From contig NZ_KK211335.1 of NCBI RefSeq assembly GCF_000621745.1, forward strand, positions 499,585 through 563,584: a DNA stretch of 64,000 nt, given 5' to 3'. Below are positions 27,676 to 37,131 of the stretch, in pieces (the first letter of the stretch is position 1; each line of letters opens with the position of its first letter). Under the pieces are notes generated by a model. That model was not told the origin of the DNA and did not search any database. It saw only the letters and a program-made list of their open reading frames with translations. The DNA is from Clostridium beijerinckii HUN142. Its GTDB lineage: Bacteria; Bacillota; Clostridia; Clostridiales; Clostridiaceae. Both the position numbers and the translations under genes were made by a program.

Positions 27676-28593
27676 ATGAAAAGCCTATGTGTAATTGGGA
27701 GTTTAAATATGGATTTAGTAACTACCGTAGAAAATTTTCCTATAGCAGGGCAGACTGTTGTAGGTAAAGAGTTCAATACATTTCCAGGAGGGAAAGGCGC
27801 AAATCAAGCAATAGCACTAGGTAGATTGGGTTCAGATGTGCTTATGGTAGGGAAAATAGGGGAAGACATATATGGAAGAAAGTATCTAGAAGTTTTAAAA
27901 AACAATAATGTTAATTATGATGGAGTAAGTATTGAAAAGGGTATGTCTTCTGGAGTGGCAGTGATACAAGTAAGTAATAATGGAGAGAATAATATAATTG
28001 TTGTTCCAGGAGCTAATGCAGAAGTTGATATAAAGTATATTGAAAGCCAATGGAGTTTGATTGAGAAAGCAGATATATTTTTATTTCAATTAGAAATTCC
28101 GTTAGAAACAGTAATTGGAACTATGAAAAAACTAAAAAAACAAGGTAAAACGGTAATACTTGATCCAGCACCGGCGGTACATCTCCCTGATGAAATTTTT
28201 AAATATGTGGATTATTTAACACCAAATGAAACAGAGTTGGAAACTCTAATTGGAAGAAAGATAAATAATGAAGAAGATCTTGTAGAAGCGTCACAAATAT
28301 TATTTAATAAGGGAGTAAAGGTTATAGTTGCTAAATTGGGAAGTGATGGTGCTGCAATTATTAAAGAAGATAAATGTATTAGAGTTTCAGGATTTATTGT
28401 TGATGCAGTGGATACAACAGCAGCGGGAGACTCTTTCAATGCAGGATTTGCTTTTGCGCTAGCAAAAGAAAAAGAACTGAAAGAATGCGTGAGGTTTGGA
28501 AATGCTGTAGGAGCTATTTCAACAACTGCACTAGGAGCCCAAGAGGCTATGCCAACTTTTGAAAGAGTTGAGGAATTTATTAGAGGTAGATAA
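27676..28593 (+). CDS. rbsK: Ribokinase
   Basis: 305 residues of the PfkB family. Signature 1 is FPGGKGANQAIALGRLG and signature 2 is DTTAAGDSFNAGFAFAL with the catalytic Asp. It starts SLCVIGSLNMDLVTTVENFP like RbsK, and IFLFQLEIPLETV and LDPAPAVHLPDEIF are also RbsK-like. It phosphorylates D-ribose at O5. GGAAGAGGAG site 7 bases upstream. No ribose transporter or RbsD is adjacent, so it is a lone gene here. Confidence 0.9.
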   Translation: MKSLCVIGSLNMDLVTTVENFPIAGQTVVGKEFNTFPGGKGANQAIALGRLGSDVLMVGKIGEDIYGRKYLEVLKNNNVNYDGVSIEKGMSSGVAVIQVSNNGENNIIVVPGANAEVDIKYIESQWSLIEKADIFLFQLEIPLETVIGTMKKLKKQGKTVILDPAPAVHLPDEIFKYVDYLTPNETELETLIGRKINNEEDLVEASQILFNKGVKVIVAKLGSDGAAIIKEDKCIRVSGFIVDAVDTTAAGDSFNAGFAFALAKEKELKECVRFGNAVGAISTTALGAQEAMPTFERVEEFIRGR

Positions 28594-29398
28594 ATTTATC
28601 AGAAAGATTAATTATAAAAATTATTTCCATTGAGATATTTATTCGTATAATGAGATAATTAATTTGCCGGTAAATATAATGGAAAGTGGATGATTATATT
28701 GAAAATTAATAAGAGGTGGTTATTAGCTTGAATTTAAGCTAATAATCCTACTAATAAAATAAGGAGGCTTATATCCTCCTTTAAAAACTTTTTAGATATC
28801 TCTAGAAAAAGGTCTATTTGTGATCAATTAAAAAATTTTTTTAGCTTATACTCACATAAAGTATAAGCTTGAATAATATATATTATATGGATTATTTAGG
28901 AAAAACTAAATGATCTAAAATTCAGATGAAGGAGGATATTTATATGAAGATTTTATTAAATGAAAGTGTTGAGGTTCTTTTAAAATAATTGAATATTGCT
29001 GAAAGCCATTATAGAAAATTTTATAATTATTTCTTTGGGATATTTATAGAGTAATGAAAGTAGGGTATGCTTACTTTTTATTTGTTGTGCTTTCAAAAGA
29101 GTATTAATCATCATCTGAAGAATTTATATATCTAGGCAGAATACACGAGGGTTATCGTGTTTTTTTTTATTGCATTTTTTAAGCATAAGGAAGTACTAGA
29201 CAATAGTAATTATCTAGCATTTTATGTGTAATCCCATGGATGATTAATTAGTATCCATGGGATTTTTTTATCTGAATCTAGTTATAAAAAGTAATAAATC
29301 TAATTTTTATTATAGGAATTATTAGGAGGTGGTTTCAATGAGAAAGTTAAAAAACGTAGTATTATTGAATATTGAAAATTGCAAGGAGGAAATCGAGG
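28594..29398. other. 800-bp hairpin-rich region with mini-ORF remnants
   Basis: Four hairpins are visible: 28722-28747 (TTATTAGCTT/AAGCTAATAA), 28763-28784 (AAGGAGG/CCTCCTT), 28842-28871 (AGCTTATACT/AGTATAAGCT) and a strong terminator at 29230-29271. A mini-frame with an excellent ribosome binding site (GAAGGAGGA) starts at ATG 28944, stops after 14 codons at TAA 28986 and continues in frame for 21 more codons. It could be a small gene with a nonsense mutation. No family was recognised. Confidence 0.4.
29230..29271 (+). terminator. Strong terminator
   Basis: AATCCCATGGAT pairs perfectly with ATCCATGGGATT across an 11-base loop and is followed by TTTTTT. Confidence 0.85.
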
Positions 29399-29656
29399 GT
29401 GTGTTACAAAAGCGGAAAGGATATCCTGCTGGAAAAGCTTTTGAGAGAGCTTCAAAAGTATATTCAAGGAGAAACCATTTATATTCCTAAGACTGAAGAA
29501 AGAAAGGCCTGGGGAGAAAATAATGGTACTAGAAGAGCAATAAGAGAAAGAAATTTAGAAATATATAAATTATACAAAAAAGGCAAAAAAGTTTTTGGTA
29601 TTGCAGAGGCATATAATTCAATTTGTGGTAAGAGTAAACTATTAGTGTGGTGCTAA
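29399..29656 (+). CDS. CD3324-type / Mor-like small helix-turn-helix protein
   Basis: 85 residues from GTG 29399, chosen because AAGGAGGA lies about 10 bases before it. The core LPEKLLRELQKYIQGE-like segment here reads LLEKLLRELQKYIQGE, followed by IYIPKTEERKAWGENNGTR. This is the pattern of clostridial CD3324-family (Mor transcription activator-like) proteins. The C-terminal residues (AEAYNSICGKSKLL) deviate from the expected helix-turn-helix end (SVESIKxII), so a late frameshift or divergence is possible. Function in clostridia is not established. Confidence 0.6.
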   Translation: MCYKSGKDILLEKLLRELQKYIQGETIYIPKTEERKAWGENNGTRRAIRERNLEIYKLYKKGKKVFGIAEAYNSICGKSKLLVWC

Positions 29657-29811
29657 TTTGTTGTTAAATAAGCTGTTCCCAAAAATCTTAAAAATATTAA
29701 AGAAGGAGTGAGTTGTATGGAATATCATGAAGCAGAATTTAAGGAGTATTTAAGGAAAGGAATTATAAAAAATACGGAATGAAATTTAGAATTAGTAGAG
29801 GTAAGAGAAAT

Positions 29812-30018
29812 ATGAAAAATGAAAATAGAATAGGGAATTTATTTGTTAATTTAAAACGAAATGCTAAAGCTTGTATTGTAGCAATCTTTAATTTTATGCC
29901 TAAAGGTACCATAGAGAGTTTTGATTATTACAAGTTTAAAAAGTTAAAGTCTAACGATTATGAGGAGTGCAGGAATAAAATTAGTATTCAGATGCAAAGA
30001 GATAGACTTTTATTTTAG
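29812..30018 (+). CDS. Small basic hypothetical protein
   Basis: 68 residues. AGAGGTAAGAG lies 6 bases before ATG 29812; an in-frame ATG at 29779 would add 11 residues and overlap the stop of a 21-codon frame starting at 29717 that has its own GGAGTGAG site. The protein is Lys/Asn-rich with one short hydrophobic stretch (ACIVAIFNFM). It is not recognised. The region may hold remnants of a mobile or regulatory module. Confidence 0.4.
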   Translation: MKNENRIGNLFVNLKRNAKACIVAIFNFMPKGTIESFDYYKFKKLKSNDYEECRNKISIQMQRDRLLF

Positions 30019-30357
30019 CATTATAATCATAGAGTTTTAAATTTTAAAGTATTAGAAGGTATAATTAACGTTTTAAGATTATCTGATATATCAATAGGTC
30101 AGCCATAGAATAGTAAGTAGAAATGGTTGGCCTAATTTTATTTATAATTTAAATATATTATGTCCATAGTAACCGTTCTTATTTAACATAAAGAAATATA
30201 TTATCTTAGTGCTAATAATATTGAATGAATTAAAAAAACAAAGAATGTGAATGGGGGTAGATGATTACAAAAAATGTTTATCTATATATAGACAAAACAA
30301 ATAAAAGTCTGTAATATATTGAGTGGAAAGTAATTATATTGAAAGGGAGTGAGATTA
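30019..30357. other. Intergenic region with one terminator
   Basis: Apart from the hairpin at 30095-30141 and the AGGGAG site for the next gene, nothing is recognised. Confidence 0.4.
30095..30141 (+). terminator. Terminator-like hairpin
   Basis: TAGGTCAGCCAT pairs with ATGGTTGGCCTA (G-T pairs) and is followed by ATTTTATTT. Confidence 0.65.
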
Positions 30358-31128
30358 ATGGATATAAAATCAAATGAGTCATTCTGGAATGCAACTATAA
30401 GTGAACTTAAAGATGGAGTTATTGAAGAAGATGATGGATATAGGTGTATAATTTGCGAAGAGGGGTTTCAAAAAGGAAGAATATATGAAATAAATTCAAA
30501 ACTGTATGATGCGAGGAAATCAGCAGAATTACATCTTAAAACAAGTCATGGTTCAATGCTTGAATATTTATTAAATATGAATTCTGTTTTTACTGGAATA
30601 TCAGATGTTCAAAGAGAATTTATAAAATTAATTGCGTTAGGATTATCTGATAAAGAAATTTCGGAGAAACTTAAGGTAGCTCAATCAACAGTAAGAAATC
30701 ATCGGTATAAATTAAGAGAAAAGGAAAAACAAGCAAAATTATTTTTGACTATGATGGATTTGCTTTCAAAAAGTATAAATAAGAAAATTAATAAATTGGG
30801 TAAAGAGACTATATGTGATGCTTATAAGACAGCAACTACTTTAGATGATAGATATAATATAACTGATAAGGAAAAGAAGAATGTAATTGAAACCTACATG
30901 AACGAAAATGGAGGTTTAAAGAACTATCCGTCAAAAGAAAAGAAAAAGATTATTGTATTAGAGGAAATATCAAGGAATTTTTCAAAAGGGAAGCAATACT
31001 CTGAAAAAGAGATAAATAGGATTTTAAAGAGAGTATATGAGGATTATGTAACCATTAGAAGAGCTTTAATAGAGTATGGTTTTATAGAAAGAAAAAATGA
31101 TGGAAGCAGTTATTGGGTTAAAGAATAG
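30358..31128 (+). CDS. LuxR-type HTH regulator with C-terminal DUF2087 domain
   Basis: 256 residues. An N-terminal part (1-65) has a possible zinc pair CIICEEGF. A LuxR-like helix-turn-helix follows (about 80-125; LIALGLSDKEISEKLKVAQ then STVRNHRYKLREKEKQ). The C-terminal ~80 residues fit DUF2087 (LKNYPSKEKKKIIVLEEISR and DYVTIRRALIEYGFIERKND). ATG 30358 has AGGGAG 8 bases upstream. Such proteins are probable DNA-binding regulators with unknown signals. The next gene, lactate dehydrogenase, is 121 bases downstream but control of it is not shown. Confidence 0.8.
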   Translation: MDIKSNESFWNATISELKDGVIEEDDGYRCIICEEGFQKGRIYEINSKLYDARKSAELHLKTSHGSMLEYLLNMNSVFTGISDVQREFIKLIALGLSDKEISEKLKVAQSTVRNHRYKLREKEKQAKLFLTMMDLLSKSINKKINKLGKETICDAYKTATTLDDRYNITDKEKKNVIETYMNENGGLKNYPSKEKKKIIVLEEISRNFSKGKQYSEKEINRILKRVYEDYVTIRRALIEYGFIERKNDGSSYWVKE

Positions 31129-31249
31129 ATATTTATATGTAAGATGTATTCAAAAGCTCGTATACTAAAAATGTAAATCATCAAGATGATAATAGATATA
31201 ATTTTTGATATAATAGTTTATAGCAAAACTAGTAAAGGGGGGGATATAT

Positions 31250-32200
31250 ATGGCAATTGGCAGAAGTAAAGTAGTAATAGTTGGAACAGGTTCTGTTGGG
31301 GCAGCGGTAGCATTTGATATGGTAATGAATTATATTTGTGATGATTTGACATTGATTGATATAAACAAAGAAAAATCATGGGCTGAAGCAACAGATTTAC
31401 AGCATTCTCTTGGATATAGTGGAAGTAGGATGAGAGTAAAAGCTGGAGAGTATGAAGAATGTAAGGATGCAGATATAGTTATAATTGCAGCAGCATTACC
31501 TTATATTACGGGGCAAACGAGATTAGACATGCTAGAAAAGGCCGCAGGAATAATGAATAATATAGTACCGAATATTATGAAAAGTGGTTTTTTCGGTATG
31601 ATTGTTGTAATAACAAATCCTGTGGACGTTATGTCATACTATGTACACAAGCTTTCAGGTTTACCATCAAATAAGGTTATTGGAACAGGGACAGCGTTAG
31701 ATTCAGCACGATTGAAATATCATTTAGCCGATGTTATGAGTGTTGATCCACAAAGTGTTCATGCTTTGTGTATGGGAGAACATGGAGATTCTCAGATCAT
31801 TCCATGGAGTCAAATTACAGTTGGGGGCAAAAAGTTTTTAGATATAATTAATGATAATAAGATAAGATTAAAATGTTTTGATTTAAATTCAGTAACGGAA
31901 GATATTAAAAAGATAGCATATCGTATTGTAAATGCTAAAGGTGCAACTACTTTTGGCATTGCAGCAACTACCGTTCAGATTGTAAAAGCAATATTACGAG
32001 ATGAAAATAAAGTCATTCCTGTATCTGCTATGCTTAATGGAGAGTATGGCGAAAGTGGCACATATGCAGGTGTTCCAGCAGTTTTAGATAATCAGGGAGT
32101 GAAAGAGCTTGTTGAATATCATTTAAGTGAAAGTGAAAAGGTAGAATTAAAGAAATCTATTGGAATTATTAAAGACTATAAGAAAAGACTTAAATTATAA
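31250..32200 (+). CDS. ldh: L-lactate dehydrogenase
   Basis: 316 residues. The NAD-binding fingerprint is GTGSVGAAVAF. The substrate Arg lies in GQTRLDML, the Asp/Arg pair in GTALDSARL and the catalytic His in MGEHGDSQ. It reduces pyruvate to L-lactate with NADH in the cytoplasm, regenerating NAD+ during sugar fermentation. The ribosome binding site is AAAGGGGGGG. Monocistronic, ending at a long palindromic terminator shared with the convergent ytaF gene. Malate dehydrogenase is unlikely because the specificity loop carries Gln in GQTR. Confidence 0.92.
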   Translation: MAIGRSKVVIVGTGSVGAAVAFDMVMNYICDDLTLIDINKEKSWAEATDLQHSLGYSGSRMRVKAGEYEECKDADIVIIAAALPYITGQTRLDMLEKAAGIMNNIVPNIMKSGFFGMIVVITNPVDVMSYYVHKLSGLPSNKVIGTGTALDSARLKYHLADVMSVDPQSVHALCMGEHGDSQIIPWSQITVGGKKFLDIINDNKIRLKCFDLNSVTEDIKKIAYRIVNAKGATTFGIAATTVQIVKAILRDENKVIPVSAMLNGEYGESGTYAGVPAVLDNQGVKELVEYHLSESEKVELKKSIGIIKDYKKRLKL

Positions 32201-32301
32201 AATATAATATTGAATATCTTCGTGTGGAAGAAACTAAAGATGTATTCATAATAAGCATTAATGGAGTTTTGAGCGAGAGAAAATAGTTTTTAATATAATA
32301 G

Positions 32302-32353
32302 TATAGAATGAAAGCATTTCTGTTTATAGAAATACTTTCATTCTATAAAATTT
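32302..32353. terminator. Bidirectional terminator between ldh and ytaF
   Basis: TATAGAATGAAAG pairs with CTTTCATTCTATA, with an inner ATTTC/GAAAT stem. The right flank is AAAATTTTATTT and the left flank TTTTTAATATAATAG, suitable for both directions. Confidence 0.75.
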
Positions 32354-32418
32354 TATTTGCAACCGTTCTTCAATTTATTATGTTATGATTTTAATAAAGT
32401 ACATTTAATTAAAATCTA

Positions 32419-33042
32419 TTAGTTAAATAATTCTATAATTCCAAGGCTTATAAGTAATATTCCTGAAATTAATGGAGCAAATTTACCTAAGAAGTTGCCT
32501 AAAATATGGTTTCCAGCACTTTCACCAAGCTTAAGGGTGCAAATACTTAATATAAATGTTAATATGACTGTAAGTGCTATATTAACGCCTGTTACGCTGG
32601 CAGCAACGCCTGTACCAAAGTTATTAAATGTTAATGCAAAGGCTACTAAAAAGGCCTCTTTTTTATCTATATCTCCTGAGTGATCTAAATCTGATTTTTC
32701 TGCATATTCAATCATATCATTAGTATTTTTTAAAGCAAGTTCTTTTAACTTTTTATTATTTGTAAGTTTAAAAATACTTTGGATTACAAAGTATAATCCT
32801 AGAATTATAATAATTCCAGCGCCTAAATTATTTGCTAAAAAGCTTGGTAAAAATTTAGATACATATATGCCAAGTAACATAGATAAAAATGTTCCAGTAG
32901 AAGTTACAAGCGCTATTATAAGATTTGCAGTTATGCCTATTCTTATTTTTTTTATTCCATATGCAATACCTATAACTAAATTATCTAAGTTAGAAGATAA
33001 ACTAAATAATAAAGCAGATAAAATTAATATCATATATGTCAT
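32419..33042 (-). CDS. ytaF: Sporulation membrane protein YtaF family
   Basis: 207 residues with six predicted membrane helices in two groups of three. The repeated motif SSNLDNLVIGIAYG (helix 1) and TFNNFGTGVAA (second half) is characteristic of YtaF, a MntP-like family. A hydrophilic loop (about 100-128) contains DLDHSGDIDKKEA, which looks like an EF-hand-type acidic loop. YtaF is associated with sporulation in Bacillus and related to manganese exporters; a cation-efflux role is plausible and interesting beside mntH. Confidence 0.85.
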   Translation of the reverse strand: MTYMILILSALLFSLSSNLDNLVIGIAYGIKKIRIGITANLIIALVTSTGTFLSMLLGIYVSKFLPSFLANNLGAGIIIILGLYFVIQSIFKLTNNKKLKELALKNTNDMIEYAEKSDLDHSGDIDKKEAFLVAFALTFNNFGTGVAASVTGVNIALTVILTFILSICTLKLGESAGNHILGNFLGKFAPLISGILLISLGIIELFN

Positions 33043-33218
33043 TCCTTCTTATTAGTACTTATATTTAATATATGGTTGTGAATCCGTGGGGTGATTAAGA
33101 ATTTTTAAGTACATTTAGGATTTTGTTATCCATATTTATTAAATACATAAAGATATTTAAGTTATATTTTATAAGATGCTTATATAAAAAATGTTTAAAT
33201 TAAACTAATAGTAGAGGG

Positions 33219-33260
33219 GGAAAACTCTTCTAAGGTTTTGAACCACTGAAAAGAAGAGCT
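33219..33260 (-). terminator. Terminator of mntH (minus strand)
   Basis: Read on the minus strand, GCTCTTCT pairs with AGAAGAGT around a ~20-base loop, then TTTTCCCC. It lies about 57 bases past the mntH stop. Confidence 0.6.
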
Positions 33261-33316
33261 TTTATCTTTTAACATATTAATAGACTTAATCACAAAATGC
33301 TCCTGGAATATTACTA

Positions 33317-34615
33317 TTAAGCTTGGCCAGTAAATGTTAAATATAAGAGAACTATATTTAGCGATATGATTATAAAAGCTATGATGATACCTAAAATTCT
33401 TACCCAATTACGATTTGCCATAATACCCATTAAATCTTTACGTCTAGCTATAGTTAACATTTGTATTATCGGAAATGGTAATATAAAACTAAGTGCTACT
33501 TGGCTTAAAACAAGGGCGTTCATTGGATTTATTCCAAGTGCAATTATAGCTAATGCAGGCATCATAGTTATAAGTCTTCTGACATTAATCGGTATACTTA
33601 AATTAACAAAACCCTTCATAATTGTTTGACCTGCCATAGTACCAACAGCAGAGGATGATAAACCTGATGCAAGCAGCGCTATTCCAAAAGCTCCACTAGA
33701 TAATGAGCCTAGCAAAGGCTGTAATGATGCATGAGCTTGCTCCATTGTATCAACAACTAATCCATTTTTATTGAATACAGCGGCAGAGACAATAACCATT
33801 GCCGCATTTACTATAAAGGCAATATTCATAGCTATTGTTACATCAATTTTTTCCATTTTTAAATGTTTTAGCTTTCCTTCAGTTGATGTATCAGTCCCTC
33901 TATGCTGAACTAAATGTGAATGCAAGTATATTACGTGAGGCATAACTGTTGCACCAAGCATTCCTACTGCAATCAATAATGCATGACTATTTGGTAATGA
34001 TGGAATTATTGTATGAATGCCTACTTGAAACCAATCAGGTTTGGCAAGAAATAATTCTATTGTATAGGCAATACAGATTATTGCAACAAGAACTGATATT
34101 ATTATTTCTATAGCTTTTTGCCCATACTTTTCCATATAACAAATAAAGAATGTTATTATTCCTGTGATAAGCCCCGCATATATCATTGGTATATGAAACA
34201 ATAAATACAATCCTAAAGTTCCACCTAGAAATTCTGCTAAGTCAGTTGCCATGGCACCTATTTCAGCAATAATCCAAAATATCCAATTTGTTTTTTTAGA
34301 AAATACTTTGGCGCACATTTCAGGAAGATTATGACCTGTAGCTATTCCTAATTTTGCAGACATTATTTGTAAAAATATAGCCATTAAGTTACTAAATAAA
34401 ATTACCCAAATTAATGCATAACCAAATTCTGATCCACCACTAATATTAGTGGCAAAGTTCCCAGGGTCTATATATGCAACACTTACAATAAAGGCTGGAC
34501 CTAAATACTTTAACAATTGTTTAAACTTACTTATTCTAGCACTCTTGCCTCTTTTAAATGGCAAAAATCCAGTAACAGATACATCAGTGCTTCTTAAACC
34601 TCTTTCGTTCTCCAA
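33317..34615 (-). CDS. mntH: NRAMP-family Mn2+/Fe2+ transporter
   Basis: 432 residues, about 11 TM helices. TM1 carries VAYIDPGNFATNISGGS, with the metal-binding DPGN motif, and TM6 carries GATVMPHVIYLHSHLVQH, with the MPH motif. It imports divalent manganese or iron with protons. It is divergently transcribed from a DtxR/MntR-type regulator, with a DtxR-like palindrome between them. On the minus strand the ATG at 34615 follows an AGAAAGGTGATG site. Confidence 0.93.
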   Translation of the reverse strand: MENERGLRSTDVSVTGFLPFKRGKSARISKFKQLLKYLGPAFIVSVAYIDPGNFATNISGGSEFGYALIWVILFSNLMAIFLQIMSAKLGIATGHNLPEMCAKVFSKKTNWIFWIIAEIGAMATDLAEFLGGTLGLYLLFHIPMIYAGLITGIITFFICYMEKYGQKAIEIIISVLVAIICIAYTIELFLAKPDWFQVGIHTIIPSLPNSHALLIAVGMLGATVMPHVIYLHSHLVQHRGTDTSTEGKLKHLKMEKIDVTIAMNIAFIVNAAMVIVSAAVFNKNGLVVDTMEQAHASLQPLLGSLSSGAFGIALLASGLSSSAVGTMAGQTIMKGFVNLSIPINVRRLITMMPALAIIALGINPMNALVLSQVALSFILPFPIIQMLTIARRKDLMGIMANRNWVRILGIIIAFIIISLNIVLLYLTFTGQA

Positions 34616-34706
34616 GAAAATACATCACCTTTCTCACTTAATTTTTTATGTGTCTAATTTTCTTAATCTTATATGTAATTAAAATAGTTATTATCAGTTA
34701 ACTTTC

Positions 34707-34720
34707 TTAGCCTAGTCTAA
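34707..34720. promoter_or_regulatory. Predicted DtxR/MntR-type operator
   Basis: TTAGCCTAGTCTAA is palindromic at 12 of 14 positions (TTAGnCTAGnCTAA) and resembles DtxR/IdeR boxes. It lies between divergent mntH and the DtxR-family gene. Confidence 0.5.
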
Positions 34721-34835
34721 ATTATTTTATATTATAAGTTATGCAGTAATATTCTAAATGTTACATTAAAGTAACTTTTTCGCCATTAAGGCATATAATT
34801 TATTAAGTAGATTATTATAGGAAGTGGGTGAAGAT

Positions 34836-35306
34836 ATGGCTAAAAATGATTTCTATACTTTCAGCGAATATATGAAGAAAGAAGATAGAAAACTAACTGC
34901 ATCGATGGAAGATTATCTTGAGATGATATATAGATTGTCATTAAATAAAGGATATTTAAGAATTAATGAACTTTCAAGCGCGCTTAATGTTCAGCCTCCT
35001 TCGGCTACAAAAATGGTACAGAAATTATCAGAGGAAAGACTTGTGAAGTATGAGAAGTATGGGATTATAATACTTGAAGAAAGCGGAAAAGAACTTGGAG
35101 CCACACTTCTTAACAGGCATCATACTATTGAAAACTTTCTGAGAATACTTGATATTCCTGATAAAGAAATATTAGAGGAAACGGAAAAGATAGAACATAC
35201 CATAAGTAAAGAAACATCAAAATGCTTTCAGGACTTTGTACAATTTATAGAGAGTAATCCGAGTATAGGTAAAGCATTTAAGAAATACAGAGAGTCTGTA
35301 AAATAG
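34836..35306 (+). CDS. DtxR/MntR-family metal-dependent repressor
   Basis: 156 residues. The winged helix (LTASMEDYLEMIYRL start; LSSALNVQPPSATKMVQKL recognition region) is followed by the dimerisation/metal domain with GATLLNRHHTIENFL and EETEKIEHTIS, which keep the usual His and Glu ligands. The SH3-like domain of DtxR is absent, as in MntR. The ATG at 34836 is preferred to GTG 34824, which sits in the ribosome binding region. It probably represses mntH when Mn2+ or Fe2+ is sufficient. Confidence 0.87.
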   Translation: MAKNDFYTFSEYMKKEDRKLTASMEDYLEMIYRLSLNKGYLRINELSSALNVQPPSATKMVQKLSEERLVKYEKYGIIILEESGKELGATLLNRHHTIENFLRILDIPDKEILEETEKIEHTISKETSKCFQDFVQFIESNPSIGKAFKKYRESVK

Positions 35307-35590
35307 AATGGTTAATATTGATTATATAGTATCAATAAAAATAAATCAGGTAACAAATTAAATCCTAGAGAATAAGGATTGATTTATTATCTGGTTTATT
35401 TACGTTTTTTTGTTTGGGTTTAAAGCAAATATAATTCATATTCCTATACATAAGTAAGAGGCTAATATTCGCCATATTAAAGATAGCTGTTACAATTATA
35501 TTATATTTTGTTTTTTGTAATTCCTTATTATATATTCTAATAGAATATGTAAAGAATATATAATTAAAGAATAAAAGGAGAGAATTTGTG

Positions 35591-36346
35591 ATGATAAAGT
35601 GTAATAATCTTTTTGAAAATAAAAATATTGAAGTTGTAGAATCAAGAGGAGGCGTTAAGGTTCTTGAATACAAAAAAGATTTGAGTGTAAGTACTGCAAC
35701 TGCAATGGCCGCATATTTTGCTTCAGAGATGAATGTTAGAAAAAGACAGGTTTTAATCGAGTTGAATGGTAATGCGTATACAATCAGTTCGGGAGTAATG
35801 CAGTGGACAGCTGGATCTGTGAGCATGGCTGCTGATATTAAGGGAATAGGTGATTTTTTTGGAAAAGCTATATCATCAAAGATAACAAAAGAGTCTGCCA
35901 TTAAACCCAAATATCAGGGGAATGGTTTATTAATGCTAGAACCAACATATAGGCATATTTTACTTGAGGAAGTTTCAGAATGGGGCGGTATGGTTTTAGA
36001 TGACGGACTTTTTTTTGCATGTGAATCTAAGGTCCAGCAAAAAATAGTTGCAAGGACAAACATTTCTTCGGCTATGCTTGGGAATGAAGGACTATTTAAT
36101 TTATGCCTAAAAGGCGAGGGAATAGCTGTGCTAGAAAGTCCTGTTCCAAGAAGCGAGTTAATAGAATTCATATTAGATAATGATGAAGTAAGGATTGATG
36201 GGAATTTTGCAATTGCTTGGTCTAATTCTTTAGATTTCAGAGTTGAAAAATCTAGTAAAAGCTTAATTGGATCTGCAGTTTCAGGAGAGGGATTAGTTAA
36301 CGTATATAGAGGAACGGGAAAAATACTTATGGCTCCTGTATCGTAA
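35591..36346 (+). CDS. AIM24-family protein
   Basis: 251 residues with the double-stranded beta-helix AIM24 domain, e.g. ITKESAIKPKYQGNG, LLMLEPTYRHILLEE and the C-terminal GEGLVNVYRGTGKILMAP. This variant has an N-terminal extension of about 70 residues (MAAYFASEMNVRKRQVLIEL) also seen in clostridial homologues. Function of bacterial AIM24 proteins is not known. AAAGGAGAG ribosome binding site about 8 bases upstream. Monocistronic with a terminator. Confidence 0.78.
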   Translation: MIKCNNLFENKNIEVVESRGGVKVLEYKKDLSVSTATAMAAYFASEMNVRKRQVLIELNGNAYTISSGVMQWTAGSVSMAADIKGIGDFFGKAISSKITKESAIKPKYQGNGLLMLEPTYRHILLEEVSEWGGMVLDDGLFFACESKVQQKIVARTNISSAMLGNEGLFNLCLKGEGIAVLESPVPRSELIEFILDNDEVRIDGNFAIAWSNSLDFRVEKSSKSLIGSAVSGEGLVNVYRGTGKILMAPVS

Positions 36347-36372
36347 AAATAAAGATGTGAATATCTAATAGT

Positions 36373-36413
36373 AAAGGATTAGTAAGAAATATTATAATTA
36401 CTAATCCTTTTGC
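36373..36413 (+). terminator. Terminator after the AIM24 gene
   Basis: AAAGGATTAGTAA pairs with TTACTAATCCTTT, followed by T. Confidence 0.75.
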
Positions 36414-36825
36414 TATTAAGAATTCAAAAAGCAAATCAAAAATAATGTTTATTTGGAATTAATAGTAAACATAAGAATGTAAAAAGTTAATAGAATAATA
36501 AATATGAAAATTAAGATTGATTAAAAACTAATATTCGGAATAAATTTACATACGAGGAATTATAGCTATATTATTAGACTTTTTTTATCGAAAATATATG
36601 AAAACACGAACATTAGATAAATAAAAATAAAAAAAATACATAAAATATTTAATTTACTATTGATTTATAGTCCAAAGTATTGTAGCATTAAGTATGTAAA
36701 ATAAAGAGCTATATATTACGCACTGAATATATTACATTTTATTTATTCTATGCTTTAACATTCGATGATTGTATGGAAATTCAAAAAGTAATTTATTAGT
36801 ATGTCATATATAAATAATGAAATTT
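36414..36825. other. AT-rich intergenic region upstream of the guanine riboswitch
   Basis: No gene and no repeat is seen; AT content is very high. It should contain the promoter of the riboswitch-controlled permease. Confidence 0.4.
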
Positions 36826-36954
36826 TACCCGTATATGCTTGAAAATAAGGTTCAAGCGTTTCTACCGGACTACCGTAAATTGTCTGACTATGGGTGTTTA
36901 TAGGTACTTGTTACTTATAAGCCCCTTTGTAAAAAACAAAGGGGCTTATATTTT
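36826..36954 (+). promoter_or_regulatory. Guanine-class purine riboswitch with terminator
   Basis: The aptamer spans 36826-36896. P1 pairs ACCC with GGGT. The conserved core elements are CGTATAT, GTTTCTACCGGACTACCGT and GTCTGACTATGGG. The specificity base before TAT is C (GACTAT), the guanine/hypoxanthine form, whereas adenine switches carry GATTAT. An expression platform follows: ATAAGCCCCTTTGT pairs perfectly with its complement (36916-36949) and precedes TATTTT. It controls the NCS2 permease: purine binding should end transcription. Confidence 0.95.
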
Positions 36955-37131
36955 ACAAGAAATCTTTAAATTCTTGTTATTATCTTTTATATTTTTTTCA
37001 ACGTTAGTGCATCCTACTAACAGATGTATTATTTTGGAGTAGCAGTGTTAATTTGTGTAGCTCAAAAATAGGAGGAATCTATATTGGACAATGTGTTAAA
37101 AAAATCGGTAAAAACAACGGAGGAGAATGGT

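Noticed and set aside
35365..35910. 181-codon minus-strand frame overlapping the 5' part of the AIM24 gene
   Set aside because: The AIM24 gene has conserved sequence and a good ribosome binding site; the minus-strand frame has neither.
36839..37042. 67-codon open frame between the AIM24 and purine permease genes
   Set aside because: It overlaps the guanine riboswitch aptamer and terminator, has no ribosome binding site and is explained by the RNA element.
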